This document shows positions 27,486 to 36,567 of a stretch of 64,000 nucleotides of DNA, one piece after another. The number at the start of each line of letters is the position of its first letter. Positions within the stretch are counted from its first letter, which is position 1. The DNA comes from an uncultured Clostridia bacterium (GTDB taxonomy: Bacteria; Bacillota; Clostridia; TANB77; CAG-508). The notes under the pieces were generated by a model. It worked only from the letters and a program-made list of their open reading frames with translations, made no database searches and had not been told where the DNA came from. Location: assembly GCA_948805675.1 (NCBI GenBank), contig CAQIBN010000008.1, forward strand, positions 1 through 64,000, written 5' to 3'. A program made the position numbers and the translations under genes.

Positions 27486-28928
27486 TTATTTCTTTAATTC
27501 TTCTAAAAACATTTTATTAAGCATTCCTGGATTTGCTTTACCTTTTGTTTCCTTCATAGCTTGTCCTACTAAAAATCCTAAAGCTTTATCTTTTCCACCT
27601 TTATAATCTGCTACAGATTGTGGATTTGCTTCTAATACTTTTAATACAACCTCTTTTATTGCACCCTCATCTGAAATTTGAATCCATCCATTTTCCTTAA
27701 TAATAACTTCTGGAGCACGAGGATTCTCAAACAACTCTACTACTACTCTTTTAGCAATAGCTGAACTAATTGTTCCTTTATCTATTAATTCAATTACCTT
27801 AGCTAAATCTTCTGCAGTAAATGGTATTTGGTCTGCTTCCATTTCTTTTTCATTTAACATTTTTGAAATATCAGATAAAATCCAGTTTGCAACTGCTTTA
27901 GCATTTTTACATATTTTCTCAGCACCTTCAAATAAATCTGATAAATATTTAGAACTAGTTAATAGCTTAGAGTCTTTTTCTGATAGTCCAAATTTATCCA
28001 TATATCTTGCCTTTCTGCTCTCAGGAAGCTCTGGAAGACTATTTTTTATATTTTCAATATATTCATCAGATAATCTTATTGCTACTAAATCTGGGTCTGG
28101 GAAATATCTATAGTCTTGAGCATCTTCTTTATCTCTCATTGAAAATGTTCTTCCAGATACATCATCCCATCTTAATGTAGTTTGCTCAACTACACCACCT
28201 TCTTCTATTAAATCTATTTGGCGATTTGCTTCATATTCTATAGCTCTTACTATAGAACGGAAAGAATTCATATTTTTCATCTCTGTACGAGTTCCAAATT
28301 TAGTTTCGCCTTTTTTTCTAACAGAAACGTTAACATCTGCACGAAGTGAACCTTCTTGCATTTTACAATCAGATACTTCAATATATTCTAATATTGATTT
28401 TATTTTTCTTAGATACTTTTCTACTTCACTACTTGTTCTTAGATCTGGTTTAGAAACGATTTCAATTAGAGGCACACCAGCTCTATTTAAATCTACTAAA
28501 CTTCCACCACCAAATTCATTATGATTTAATTTTCCTGCATCTTCTTCTATATGAATTCTTTCTAATCTAATTTGTTTCTTTTCGCCATTATCATCTTCAA
28601 TTTCTACATATCCATTTTCACAAAGTGGTTTATCAAATTGTGATATTTGATATGCTTTTGGTAAATCTGGATAAAAATAATTTTTTCTATCATTTTTGCT
28701 ATTTTTAGAAATTTCACAATTTGTAGCAAGGCCAGCTTTTACAGCATATTCCACTACTTTTTCATTTAATACTGGAAGTGTTCCAGGCATTGCCATACAA
28801 ATAGGACAACAATGTGTATTTGGCTCTCCTCCAAACTCTGTAGGGCAAGAACAAAATATTTTTGTTTTTGTAGAAAGCTCTGCATGAACTTCAAGTCCCA
28901 TTACAATTTCATAATCTTGTCTTGACAT
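27486..28928 (-). CDS. gatB: Asp-tRNA(Asn)/Glu-tRNA(Gln) amidotransferase subunit B
   Basis: 480 residues. GatB binds misacylated Glu-tRNA(Gln) or Asp-tRNA(Asn) and activates the carboxylate for amidation. It begins MSRQDYEIVMGLEVHAEL, carries the Zn-site Cys cluster (CSCPTEFG, CCPICMAMPGTLPVLN) and ends in a YqeY-like tail domain (KGKANPGMLNKMFLEELKK). The set of three gat genes implies that Gln-tRNA (and maybe Asn-tRNA) is made by the indirect route. Confidence 0.97.
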   Translation of the reverse strand: MSRQDYEIVMGLEVHAELSTKTKIFCSCPTEFGGEPNTHCCPICMAMPGTLPVLNEKVVEYAVKAGLATNCEISKNSKNDRKNYFYPDLPKAYQISQFDKPLCENGYVEIEDDNGEKKQIRLERIHIEEDAGKLNHNEFGGGSLVDLNRAGVPLIEIVSKPDLRTSSEVEKYLRKIKSILEYIEVSDCKMQEGSLRADVNVSVRKKGETKFGTRTEMKNMNSFRSIVRAIEYEANRQIDLIEEGGVVEQTTLRWDDVSGRTFSMRDKEDAQDYRYFPDPDLVAIRLSDEYIENIKNSLPELPESRKARYMDKFGLSEKDSKLLTSSKYLSDLFEGAEKICKNAKAVANWILSDISKMLNEKEMEADQIPFTAEDLAKVIELIDKGTISSAIAKRVVVELFENPRAPEVIIKENGWIQISDEGAIKEVVLKVLEANPQSVADYKGGKDKALGFLVGQAMKETKGKANPGMLNKMFLEELKK

Positions 28929-29049
28929 ATATTTTCCTCCCTTTTAATTCTGCCAAATTACTTTATAAATTTATAAAGTATAGATTTCTTATTCTAAATT
29001 CTAATAATATAAGTTTAAAAAATTACAACTATATAATTAAAATTTGTCT

Positions 29050-30519
29050 CTATTTCTTAAATTCTGGTTTATATTTTTCTCTAAAATTTGTAGCTTGTTC
29101 ATATGTATATGCTACATTTAATATTTTTTCTTCTTGGAATCTATCACCAATCAATTGCATTCCAATTGGCATTCCTTTACTGTCTACACCACATGGCACA
29201 GATATTGCTGGAAGACCTGCAACATTAACAGAAACAGTACAAATATCTGATAAATACATTTCTAAAGGATTATTGGATTTTCCTCCTATTTGAAATGCAA
29301 CTGTTGGTGATGTTGGAGTAAGTAATACATCATATTTTTCAAACATTTTATCAAATTCATTTTTTACTAATGTACGAACTTCTAAAGCTTTTTTATAATA
29401 TGCATCATAATATCCTGAACTTAAGACATATGTTCCAAGTATTATTCTTCTTTTTACTTCTTCACCAAAACCTTCACTTCTTGAATTTTTATAAATATCT
29501 TTTAAATTTTCAAAATTCTTTGTACGATATCCATATCTAATTCCATCAAACCTTCCCAAATTTGAACTTGCTTCAGCACAAGCTATTATATAATATGTTG
29601 CCAAAGAATATTGAGCAATATCTAAAGAACATTCTTCTATTATAGCACCTAATTCTTTATATTTTTCAATTGCTTCTTGTAACTTTTCTTTAACTTCTGG
29701 ATTTATACCTTCTCCAAAAAATTCTTTTGGAACACCTATTTTTAATCCTTTTACATCATTTTTTAAACATTTTGTATAATCCACCTTTGGATTATTAATT
29801 GATGTAGTATCTTTTTCATCATGTCCTGAAATTAAATTTAACAATATTGCTGAATCTCTTACATCTTTTGTAATTGGTCCAATTTGGTCAAGCGATGATG
29901 CAAACGCAACTAGACCATACCTTGAAACTAATCCATAAGTAGGTTTTAAACCTACAACACCACAAAAAGATGCAGGTTGACGAATAGAGCCTCCTGTATC
30001 ACTACCTAATGCCCATGGTACTAAGTTTCCTGCTACAGCTGCAGCAGAACCACCTGAAGAACCTCCTGGAACAGTATTTAGATTCCATGGATTTTTTGTT
30101 TTTTTGAATGCAGAATATTCTGTTGCTGCACCCATTGCAAATTCGTCCATATTAAGTTTTCCTAAATTAACTATTCCTTCTTTATTTAATTTTTCTATAA
30201 CAGTTGCATCATATGGTGCAACAAAATTTTCTAACATTTTAGAACTACAAGTTGTTTTTACACCTTTTGTACACATATTATCTTTAATTCCAATTGGAAT
30301 TCCTGCATATTTTGAAGTTTGTTTTCCCTCTTCTACACTTTTTTGTATTTCCTGTGATTTTACAATTGCCTCATCTGTAAGTGTTGTAACAAATGCCTCT
30401 ACATCTTTTTCCTTTTCATTTATTCTATCTACATATGCTTTTGTGATGTCTGTAATTGTAATCTCTTTTTTTTCTAACTTGTCCATTAGTTCATGAACAG
30501 TATATTCATAAAGTTCCAT
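29050..30519 (-). CDS. gatA: Asp-tRNA(Asn)/Glu-tRNA(Gln) amidotransferase subunit A
   Basis: 489 residues, amidase-signature glutaminase that releases ammonia for GatB. The Ser-cisSer-Lys triad lies in GIPIGIKDN (Lys about residue 78) and the glycine/serine-rich PGGSSGGSAAAVAG and SDTGGSIRQPASFCG. It follows gatC after a 228-nt spacer and precedes gatB by 121 nt; these gaps are long for one operon but no terminator is obvious. Confidence 0.97.
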   Translation of the reverse strand: MELYEYTVHELMDKLEKKEITITDITKAYVDRINEKEKDVEAFVTTLTDEAIVKSQEIQKSVEEGKQTSKYAGIPIGIKDNMCTKGVKTTCSSKMLENFVAPYDATVIEKLNKEGIVNLGKLNMDEFAMGAATEYSAFKKTKNPWNLNTVPGGSSGGSAAAVAGNLVPWALGSDTGGSIRQPASFCGVVGLKPTYGLVSRYGLVAFASSLDQIGPITKDVRDSAILLNLISGHDEKDTTSINNPKVDYTKCLKNDVKGLKIGVPKEFFGEGINPEVKEKLQEAIEKYKELGAIIEECSLDIAQYSLATYYIIACAEASSNLGRFDGIRYGYRTKNFENLKDIYKNSRSEGFGEEVKRRIILGTYVLSSGYYDAYYKKALEVRTLVKNEFDKMFEKYDVLLTPTSPTVAFQIGGKSNNPLEMYLSDICTVSVNVAGLPAISVPCGVDSKGMPIGMQLIGDRFQEEKILNVAYTYEQATNFREKYKPEFKK

Positions 30520-30747
30520 CTTTTTGCTCCTCTCTACTTTACTTTATACTTTGAAATTATTCTAATTATAGATTTCTTATTTATTTTTTTAATCTATACT
30601 TCTTGTAAATTCCATTTTCTGAATTTATCATAGTGTTAGTAAAATGACTATTGTTTTATAACCAATTTTTTCACTTTATTTTTATAAAATTATATAATTT
30701 ACATTTTTTACATAATTGATATATATATATCCTGTACAAATTCCTCT

Positions 30748-31035
30748 TTATTGTATTACTTTTGGTATTTTAAACATTCCTCTTTCTTGCTCTGGAGCAT
30801 TTTGTAATAAAGCTTCTCTATCTTCAAATTGTTTAATCTCATCTCTTCTAAATACATTGTAATTGTTGTTTGCACCTATTGTTTCATCTAAACCTTGAAC
30901 TGGTGCATTGTTTACAATATTTGCAAAATTTAATATATCTTGCAGATATATTAAATATTTATCCACTTCCTCATCTTTGAAATTTAGATGTGCTAATTTT
31001 GCAATATGTAAAATTTCTTCCTTCGATACTTGCAT
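30748..31035 (-). CDS. gatC: Asp-tRNA(Asn)/Glu-tRNA(Gln) amidotransferase subunit C
   Basis: 95 residues; stabilizes the GatA-GatB complex. Family features: VSKEEILHIAKLAHLNFKDEE at the start and NVFRRDEI then PEQERGMFKIPKVIQ at the end. AAGGAGATG precedes the ATG. First gene of the gat cluster; the 340 nt upstream contain only A+T-rich promoter space. Confidence 0.95.
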   Translation of the reverse strand: MQVSKEEILHIAKLAHLNFKDEEVDKYLIYLQDILNFANIVNNAPVQGLDETIGANNNYNVFRRDEIKQFEDREALLQNAPEQERGMFKIPKVIQ

Positions 31036-31379
31036 TTAATCATCTCCTTTTTGAATTTGTGTCTTATTATATAGTGTTTTTGTAAAAAAAACAAGTTTAT
31101 ATATTAAATTTTAATTAAATCATTTAATATATTTTTTACTATTTGTCATTAAAAAGTTTTTATCTGTAAAATCAGTTTTAGAAGATTTTTTGCAAAATGT
31201 AGATTTATTTAATTATTTATTATTGAAATATAACTTTCTAGTAACATATATCTTTATTATTTATATTTTAAAATATGATATAATTAATATTTACTAGAAT
31301 TATTTTTACTTTAACTTTAACAAATAAGATTTTTACGAATAAATTATAATATATTAATTCATAAATAAGGAGTATTTTT

Positions 31380-32189
31380 ATGTTTTTTATTAGCTCTAAT
31401 GATAATGCAAAAATTGCAGTATATGATTTAAATTCAGAAGGAATTAAAACAATAATATTAGTTCATGGATGGCCATTATCACACAAAATGTTTGAATATC
31501 AAATTCCTTCATTATTACATTCTGGATATAGAATAATTAGTATTGATTTAAGAGGGTTTGGAAACTCTGATGTAACTAGTTTTGGATATAATTACAATCA
31601 ATTTGCTACAGATTTATATTGTGTTATATATTCTTTAAATTTAACAAATTTTGATTTGTTAGGATTTTCTATGGGTGGTGCTATTGTTACACGATATATG
31701 CAATTATATAGAGGTTATGGTGTTAGAAAACTATGTTTATGTGATGCTGCTGTTCCATCTTATTGTAAATCTATTAATAATCCATATGGTCAAAGCATAG
31801 AATCTACTAATAAATTAATAAATCTAGGATATAATGATAGACCTGCATTAAATGAATATTTTGGAAGTATCTTCTTTTATAAACAACATTCTAATCCTTT
31901 TAAAAATTGGATGCAAAATTTAAATAATAGTGCTTCTGGTTTAGGTGAAATGTCCTCTTTAATAGCTTTAAAAAACGAAAATGTTTTTAATGATTTAAAA
32001 CATATACATGTACAAACAGGAATCTTTCATGGAAAAGAAGATAAAATATGTCCATTTGAAATGGCAAAAATCATGAATAATAGTATTAATAATTCTATTA
32101 TATTTGCTTTTGAAAAGGCTGGACACGGTGCATTTTATGATGCTAAAGATAGATTTAATAAAAAGTTAGTAGAATTTCTTTTAAATTAA
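31380..32189 (+). CDS. Alpha/beta-fold hydrolase
   Basis: 269 residues with the complete catalytic layout: HGWPLSHKMF oxyanion region, nucleophile elbow GFSMGG (Ser about residue 97), acid in FHGKEDKICP (Asp about 221) and His in KAGHGAF (about 250). It resembles non-heme peroxidase/esterase-type hydrolases. AAGGAGTATTTTT precedes the ATG. It is transcribed alone and a good terminator follows at 32229. Substrate unknown. Confidence 0.88.
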   Translation: MFFISSNDNAKIAVYDLNSEGIKTIILVHGWPLSHKMFEYQIPSLLHSGYRIISIDLRGFGNSDVTSFGYNYNQFATDLYCVIYSLNLTNFDLLGFSMGGAIVTRYMQLYRGYGVRKLCLCDAAVPSYCKSINNPYGQSIESTNKLINLGYNDRPALNEYFGSIFFYKQHSNPFKNWMQNLNNSASGLGEMSSLIALKNENVFNDLKHIHVQTGIFHGKEDKICPFEMAKIMNNSINNSIIFAFEKAGHGAFYDAKDRFNKKLVEFLLN

Positions 32190-32228
32190 AAAATATTTTT
32201 AGTTTGTTGAAAAGTATATAAAGTATGT

Positions 32229-32252
32229 AAAACGTCCAGTTTTGGACGTTTT
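32229..32252 (+). terminator. Terminator after the alpha/beta hydrolase gene
   Basis: AAAACGTCCA and TGGACGTTTT arms around GTTT, then ATAAT. Confidence 0.8.
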
Positions 32253-32393
32253 ATAATGGTAAAAGTTATTTAATTAATAGCAAAATTGAGATGTAAATTA
32301 GAAAAAACTGTATACATATTAACAAATGTAATAAGATTTTTTTCGAGTGTATATAGTTTTTCTGGATTTTTTTATAATTTTATAAAAAAGTGA

Positions 32394-32422
32394 TTGACAA
32401 ATAGTTTTTTTAATATTATAAT
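32394..32422 (+). promoter_or_regulatory. Promoter of tRNA-Leu
   Basis: TTGACA (32394-32399), 17-nt spacer, TATAAT (32417-32422), 36 nt before the tRNA. Confidence 0.85.
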
Positions 32423-32458
32423 AAATAACGTCGTAAGACAAATGCCAGTTATATAAAT

Positions 32459-32546
32459 GCAGATGTGGCGGAACTGGCAGACGCACAGGACTTAAAATCC
32501 TGCGGTTGAATAAACCGTGCCGGTTCGATTCCGGCCATCTGCACCA
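32459..32546 (+). tRNA. tRNA-Leu (anticodon UAA)
   Basis: 88 nt. The acceptor stem GCAGATG pairs with CATCTGC, the discriminator is A, and CCA is encoded. The anticodon loop CTTAAAA gives UAA. A long variable arm and GGTTCGATTCC T-arm fit class II tRNA-Leu. A decayed integrase module begins about 160 nt downstream, so its 3' end is a plausible attachment site; I did not find a second copy of the tRNA end in the window. Confidence 0.96.
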
Positions 32547-32550
32547 TCAG

Positions 32551-32590
32551 AACCTCAAGTGTTTCGTGAGATTAAGCTTGAGGTTTTAAT
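32551..32590 (+). terminator. Terminator of tRNA-Leu
   Basis: AACCTCAAG and CTTGAGGTT arms with a 17-nt loop, followed by TTAATTTT. Confidence 0.75.
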
Positions 32591-32705
32591 TTTAAAAAAT
32601 TTTGTAGTTCTACAAAAAGTTCTACAAAATTCACAACATTTTATTTTTATAAAATCTTTATTTAGTGGCTTAAATAAGGATTTTTTATTTTCTAACAATT
32701 TTTAT

Positions 32706-33937
32706 CTATAACTCCATTTCCTCATCTTCTTCGTCATCATCTTGACTAGGTTCAGTAAAATTTAGGCTGTTATCTATTACTAAAGCAGAATTTGGCTTTG
32801 ATTCTACATCTACATGAGTGTATATATTTGCTGTAGTATTATAACTAGAATGACCTAACCATATTTGAATATCTTTCATACTAACTTTGTTTGATAATAA
32901 TAAACTAGCACACGAGTGTCTTAAATCATGGAATCTAATAGATTTTAAGTTATTATTCTTTAATATTTGATTAAACTTATGTGAAACATAGTCAGGCTTA
33001 AGTATAGAGCCATCTGTATTTACACAAACATAGCCATTATCATTTAAGTATGATTTTTTTTATACTTTCTTATTATATTCTTGATTTGCTTTTTCTTCTA
33101 AAAGTATTTCTTCAATTTCTGGAATTAAAGGCGAAGTTCTATAACTTGATTGATTTTTAGTTTTATCTTCTGCTACAATTTGTAGTTTACCATCTACTTT
33201 TGTTTGTGAAATAGTATGTCTTATAATAATTGTTTTGTTTTCAAAATCAACAGCATCCCATTTTATTCCTAGTGCTTCACTTCGCCTAAGTCCATAATAT
33301 AAGGCTAAAAGAACAGGTAGCTTAATAGGTGTATCTTTTATTGCAACTAATAATTCATTTAATTGTGCTTTATTATAATAGGTTACTATATATTGTTCTT
33401 TTTTTGGCTTGCTATTTTGTCTGCTGGATTCGTTAATATCAATTCACATTTTACTGCATATTGCAGGGCTTTTCTGATATTGGCATGATGGCGAAGAATC
33501 GTATTACCTTTCAAACCTAAGTTATATAATTCTGTATCAAAATCTTGAATATGATAAGGTTTTAAATCTTTTAAGGAAACATCTAATTTCTTAAAATAGT
33601 TATATACTTTATCTTTTACAATTCTTTCATAACCTGAATAAGTTGTTTTTACGACCCTAGGTTTTATAATATCTAGCCAATTTATCATAAAATTGCAAAA
33701 TTTTATATTAGCTTTATTATTTATATCTAACCCAGAAATAGTTGGCTTTTTATTTAAAGTTTTTTCATATTCATGTCTTATTTCCTCAACTTTTCTTTCT
33801 GCAAGTTTCTTATTATTCTTTACTTTTAATTTTGTGGAAATCCACATTCGTTGGATATTATTAAATTCGTCTTTATAATATAAAACAGCATAATAAATAT
33901 TTTTCTTTTGCTGTAATGTAGCTGTTACTGGTATCAT
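32706..33937 (-). pseudogene. Tyrosine recombinase/integrase, interrupted twice
   Basis: A phage/ICE-type integrase. The intact N-terminal part (33937 to about 33407) has the AP2-like arm-binding and SAM-like core domains. The catalytic part is in another frame: YYGLRRSEALGIKW with the first Arg, HDLRHSCASLLL, and WLGHSSYNTTANIYTHV with the Tyr. The frame change is at a run of seven A (33401-33407), whose heptamer A AAA AAG is the classic -1 slippery site and would restore the frame exactly. A separate TAA near 33061 interrupts the catalytic domain. Probably inactive. Confidence 0.82.
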
Positions 33938-33975
33938 AAAATAACCTCCTTATTCTCGTGTAAATGTATTTATTT

Positions 33976-34182
33976 TCAATTTTGACTTATTATGTATGAA
34001 ATTATATTAGCTTTTGGAATTTTATATTGTCTGCCTACTTTCATGGCTTTTATTTTGTTTTCCTTAATAAGCCTGTAAGCTAGTGTTAAACTAATTCCAC
34101 CTAACATATTTTGCATTTGTTCAATGTTTATAATATCTGGGTAATTAGTAAACATGATAGAATATTGTTCTTTTACATCCAT
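33976..34182 (-). CDS. Excisionase-like helix-turn-helix protein
   Basis: 68 residues with a MerR/excisionase-type HTH (NIEQMQNMLGGISLTLAYRLIKENKIKAMKVGRQYKIPKANIISYI). Such proteins direct integrase toward excision. GGAGG precedes the ATG. It lies 38 nt upstream of the integrase, the usual order. Confidence 0.82.
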   Translation of the reverse strand: MDVKEQYSIMFTNYPDIINIEQMQNMLGGISLTLAYRLIKENKIKAMKVGRQYKIPKANIISYIISQN

Positions 34183-34203
34183 TTTAATTGTACCTCCTTT
34201 TAG

Positions 34204-34609
34204 TTAATGAACTGCTTTTGGAACATCTATTGAAATAGTCAATTTTCTATCTATTTCAAATCTTTTTCTTTTAACATTATACTTGTAAGCACTAGAATTA
34301 AACTTTCTAAAACTACAATCTAAAATGTCAAAATAATAAGATAGTTCTTCAGCATCTTGTTTCAATTGGGCTTTAAGAGCTTCATAACTATCTCTATTAG
34401 ATTTTTGTTTTAATTTTATGTATTCAATGGTTTGTTCTTTATGCTTTTGTTTGTTTTGTTGTTTCCTTTGATTCTTTTCTTCATGATACCTAAAATCTTT
34501 CTTTATTACTTTTGATACATAGGCATTACTGACGTTTAGTTTTAAAGCAAAATCAACAGGTTTTGAATGTTCACTATAAAATAAATCAATGATTTTTTTT
34601 ATTTGACAT
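34204..34609 (-). pseudogene. HTH protein of the integrated element, shifted at an A8 run
   Basis: ATG at 34609 follows an AAGGAGG site, but the frame stops after 7 codons. Removing one A from the A8 run at 34593-34600 gives a continuous protein of about 134 residues: KKIIDLFYSEHSKPVDFALKL, SNAYVSKVIKKDFRYHEEK (HTH), a Lys/Gln-rich coil and a C-terminal sheet region. Proteins of this form accompany integrases in clostridial elements. It is either dead or rescued by transcriptional slippage. The shift is not of the CGG type. Confidence 0.6.
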
Positions 34610-34907
34610 TGAAAAAAGCACCTCCTTATAATTGGTTAAATTTTTGCTAATAAATTTTAAGCATAGTAATCTAAATGAATACTTATAGCTAAATACTCAT
34701 TTTTAAATTTATTTGTTAAAGGAATTATATTATCATAATTAGTAATAATCAATTCCCTTTTTTTCCCTTTTTTCTAAAAACTTAAAAATACTTATAATAA
34801 ATTATGAATAGATTGTAACAAGTGATGTTAAAAATTTCAATGAACAAATTTTGAAAGGATTTTGAAAAAATGAGTACAAGAAAATTGTAAAAAGATTATA
34901 AATTTCA

Positions 34908-34936
34908 TTGTTTTTTATAGAATAATTAGATATAAT
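34908..34936 (+). promoter_or_regulatory. Promoter of the 43-residue protein gene
   Basis: TTGTTT (34908-34913), 17-nt spacer, TATAAT (34931-34936). The region 34610-34907 shows nothing else. Confidence 0.65.
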
Positions 34937-34982
34937 AACAGCATCCTTTTCAAAGGAAATCTTTGCGAAAGGAGGAACAAAA

Positions 34983-35114
34983 ATGAATAATGCTGAATTA
35001 GTATGGCGTTTGGTGGAATTACTACTACAAAAAGAAAAAGACTTAAATCAAGTAGCTCTTGACCAAGCCAAACAAAACAACAAACCAAATGACCACAGAC
35101 AAAATGAGGTTTAG
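34983..35114 (+). CDS. Small hypothetical protein, 43 residues
   Basis: Starts at ATG 34983 behind AAAGGAGGAAC and encodes a charged, helical peptide (MNNAELVWRLVELLLQKEK and a Gln/Asn-rich tail). It has its own promoter and a terminator, so it is clearly expressed as a unit. Short proteins like this occur beside integrase modules; function unknown. Confidence 0.65.
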   Translation: MNNAELVWRLVELLLQKEKDLNQVALDQAKQNNKPNDHRQNEV

Positions 35115-35125
35115 CTAACCGAAAA

Positions 35126-35168
35126 GGGATGATGTAGCACTGTCGCTTCGCTGCATTGTCCTTTTTTT
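35126..35168 (+). terminator. Terminator after the 43-residue protein gene
   Basis: 12-bp stem with G-U pairs (35127-35138 with 35150-35161), then T7. Confidence 0.8.
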
Positions 35169-35178
35169 ATGAAATGAA

Positions 35179-35212
35179 AAAAACTAAATGCTGTCGCACA
35201 TTTAGTTTTTCT
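35179..35212. terminator. Second hairpin, possible bidirectional terminator
   Basis: AAAAACTAAATG and its complement (12 bp perfect, 8-nt loop) with T-runs on both strands. It separates convergent genes. Confidence 0.75.
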
Positions 35213-35331
35213 CGAACATCTATGAATAATGCTTTTTTCTATTTAACTTAAGTTAAATATAGTATACTACAATATTTAGTATATGTCAAACGATTTTTTT
35301 AAATTCATTTTTGAGCAAAATTTATAAAATT

Positions 35332-35568
35332 TTAATCTTCTTCTACATCTTTAAATAATTTATCTGTAAAAAATTCATTTAATTCAATTCCAAATCCTTC
35401 ACATATATGTAATAAAGTAACAAGTTTAGGACTTTGGCTTTTTCCATTTATAAAACTACTTAGTGTAGAATATGATATTCCAGATTCCAAAGATAACCTA
35501 TGTAAAGTTATATTTCTTTCATCTGCTAACTTTATAATTCTTTCCCTAACTGCTTCTGAAAGTCGTAT
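35332..35568 (-). CDS. XRE-family regulator with apparent ATA start
   Basis: 78 residues typical of small Cro/CI-like regulators: RLSEAVRERIIKLADERNITLHRLSLESGISYSTLSSFINGKSQSP and a C-terminal ELNEFFTD. No ATG, GTG or TTG lies between the upstream stop and this conserved start. Instead ATA (35568-35566) stands 6 nt behind AGAGG, exactly where family members have ATG. It may be started at ATA or be a start-codon loss. It is divergent from the gene at 35711. Confidence 0.68.
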   Translation of the reverse strand: MRLSEAVRERIIKLADERNITLHRLSLESGISYSTLSSFINGKSQSPKLVTLLHICEGFGIELNEFFTDKLFKDVEED

Positions 35569-35710
35569 AAAATCCCTCTTTTCTTAATTATAAAATGAGT
35601 ATAGCAAAATTAACGAAATAACGCTGACGAAAAATCGTCAAAATAGCATTAAAAAATCTCTTTATTAGAGATATAATATAGACGAATTATCGTTAATTGG
35701 GAGGTGAATT

Positions 35711-36056
35711 ATGTTAAAAATAAAAGATATTGAAGAATATATTGAAGATTCAATGCTAGATACTATTTTTAATGAAAGAGAGGATGAGGTATATAGAAAA
35801 ACTCAAAAAGATAATGAACGAATTTCTAAAATAACAGAAAAATATTCTATTGATTATGACAGACTTATTAGTATTATAAAAGCTTTACCACCACACTTTA
35901 AAAATACAAGAGAAACTATAATAAAAGCATTAGAAGAATATTTGATGAGGGAAAATTTAATAATGGCTTATGAAAATGAAAAATTTTACAAAACTCGGAT
36001 TTTATGATGGAATAAGAACAATATTAGAAAGTATAAAAAATGATAACAGCAAATAA
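35711..36056 (+). CDS. DUF6809-like element protein with a +1 shift at CGG
   Basis: Without a shift the frame ends at 36007 after 98 codons. The in-frame CGG at 35996-35998 is codon 96; skipping its C gives GFYDGIRTILESIKNDNSK and a stop at 36056, which fits the family's C-terminus (KFYKTGFYDG). Total about 114 residues, acidic and helical. GGGAGGTG precedes the start. The family name is tentative. Confidence 0.62.
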
Positions 36057-36070
36057 TATTGAATTTACTG

Positions 36071-36319
36071 TTATTTATCAAGTTTTTTATTAAATACATC
36101 TGCTGATACATTAAAAACTTTAGCAAATGCAAACAATTCAAAATCTTGAACTAATCTGTTATCATTTTCTATTTTTGAAATTTCTTTAGAGGTTAGTTCA
36201 ACACCTAATAATTGCAATTTTTCTGCTAAATCTTGTTGAGATAAGTTGGCTTTTAATCTCAATTCTTTTAGAACAGAGCCAGATATATTTCTAAAGTTAT
36301 TATATTTGTTAATTTTCAT
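36071..36319 (-). CDS. XRE-type helix-turn-helix regulator
   Basis: 82 residues with one HTH_3 domain (LKELRLKANLSQQDLAEKLQLLGVELTSKEISKIENDNRLVQDFELFAFAKVF). AAGGTGAG precedes the ATG. It is divergent from the TPP-enzyme operon and shares its 250-nt promoter region, so it may control that operon. Confidence 0.85.
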   Translation of the reverse strand: MKINKYNNFRNISGSVLKELRLKANLSQQDLAEKLQLLGVELTSKEISKIENDNRLVQDFELFAFAKVFNVSADVFNKKLDK

Positions 36320-36421
36320 ATTCTCACCTTATTCGCTTTATTATAGATATTATTCTACTATTATTTTTTTATATACATATCTCTAATAAAGCGAAAAAAA
36401 TAACTATTTTACATTTTAGTA

Positions 36422-36450
36422 TTGAAAAATATGGAAATTTGTGGTAAAAT
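36422..36450 (+). promoter_or_regulatory. Promoter of the TPP-enzyme/methyltransferase/radical-SAM operon
   Basis: TTGAAA (36422-36427), 17-nt spacer, TAAAAT (36445-36450). A 9-bp-arm hairpin (ATTATTAAT and ATTAATAAT) lies downstream in the 120-nt leader. Confidence 0.65.
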
Positions 36451-36567
36451 ACTTATGTAAACATTTTGAGGTATATTATTAATGATATTACATTAATAAT
36501 TCAAAGTGTAACTATTATTATGGAAGGAGGATAGTCATATATTATTTAACCTTGAAAGGAGTAAAAA

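Noticed and set aside
33395..34609. Integrase and HTH-gene breaks as further CGG shift sites
   Set aside because: Both breaks lie in poly-A runs without CGG and have different signs, so they are kept apart from the CGG set.
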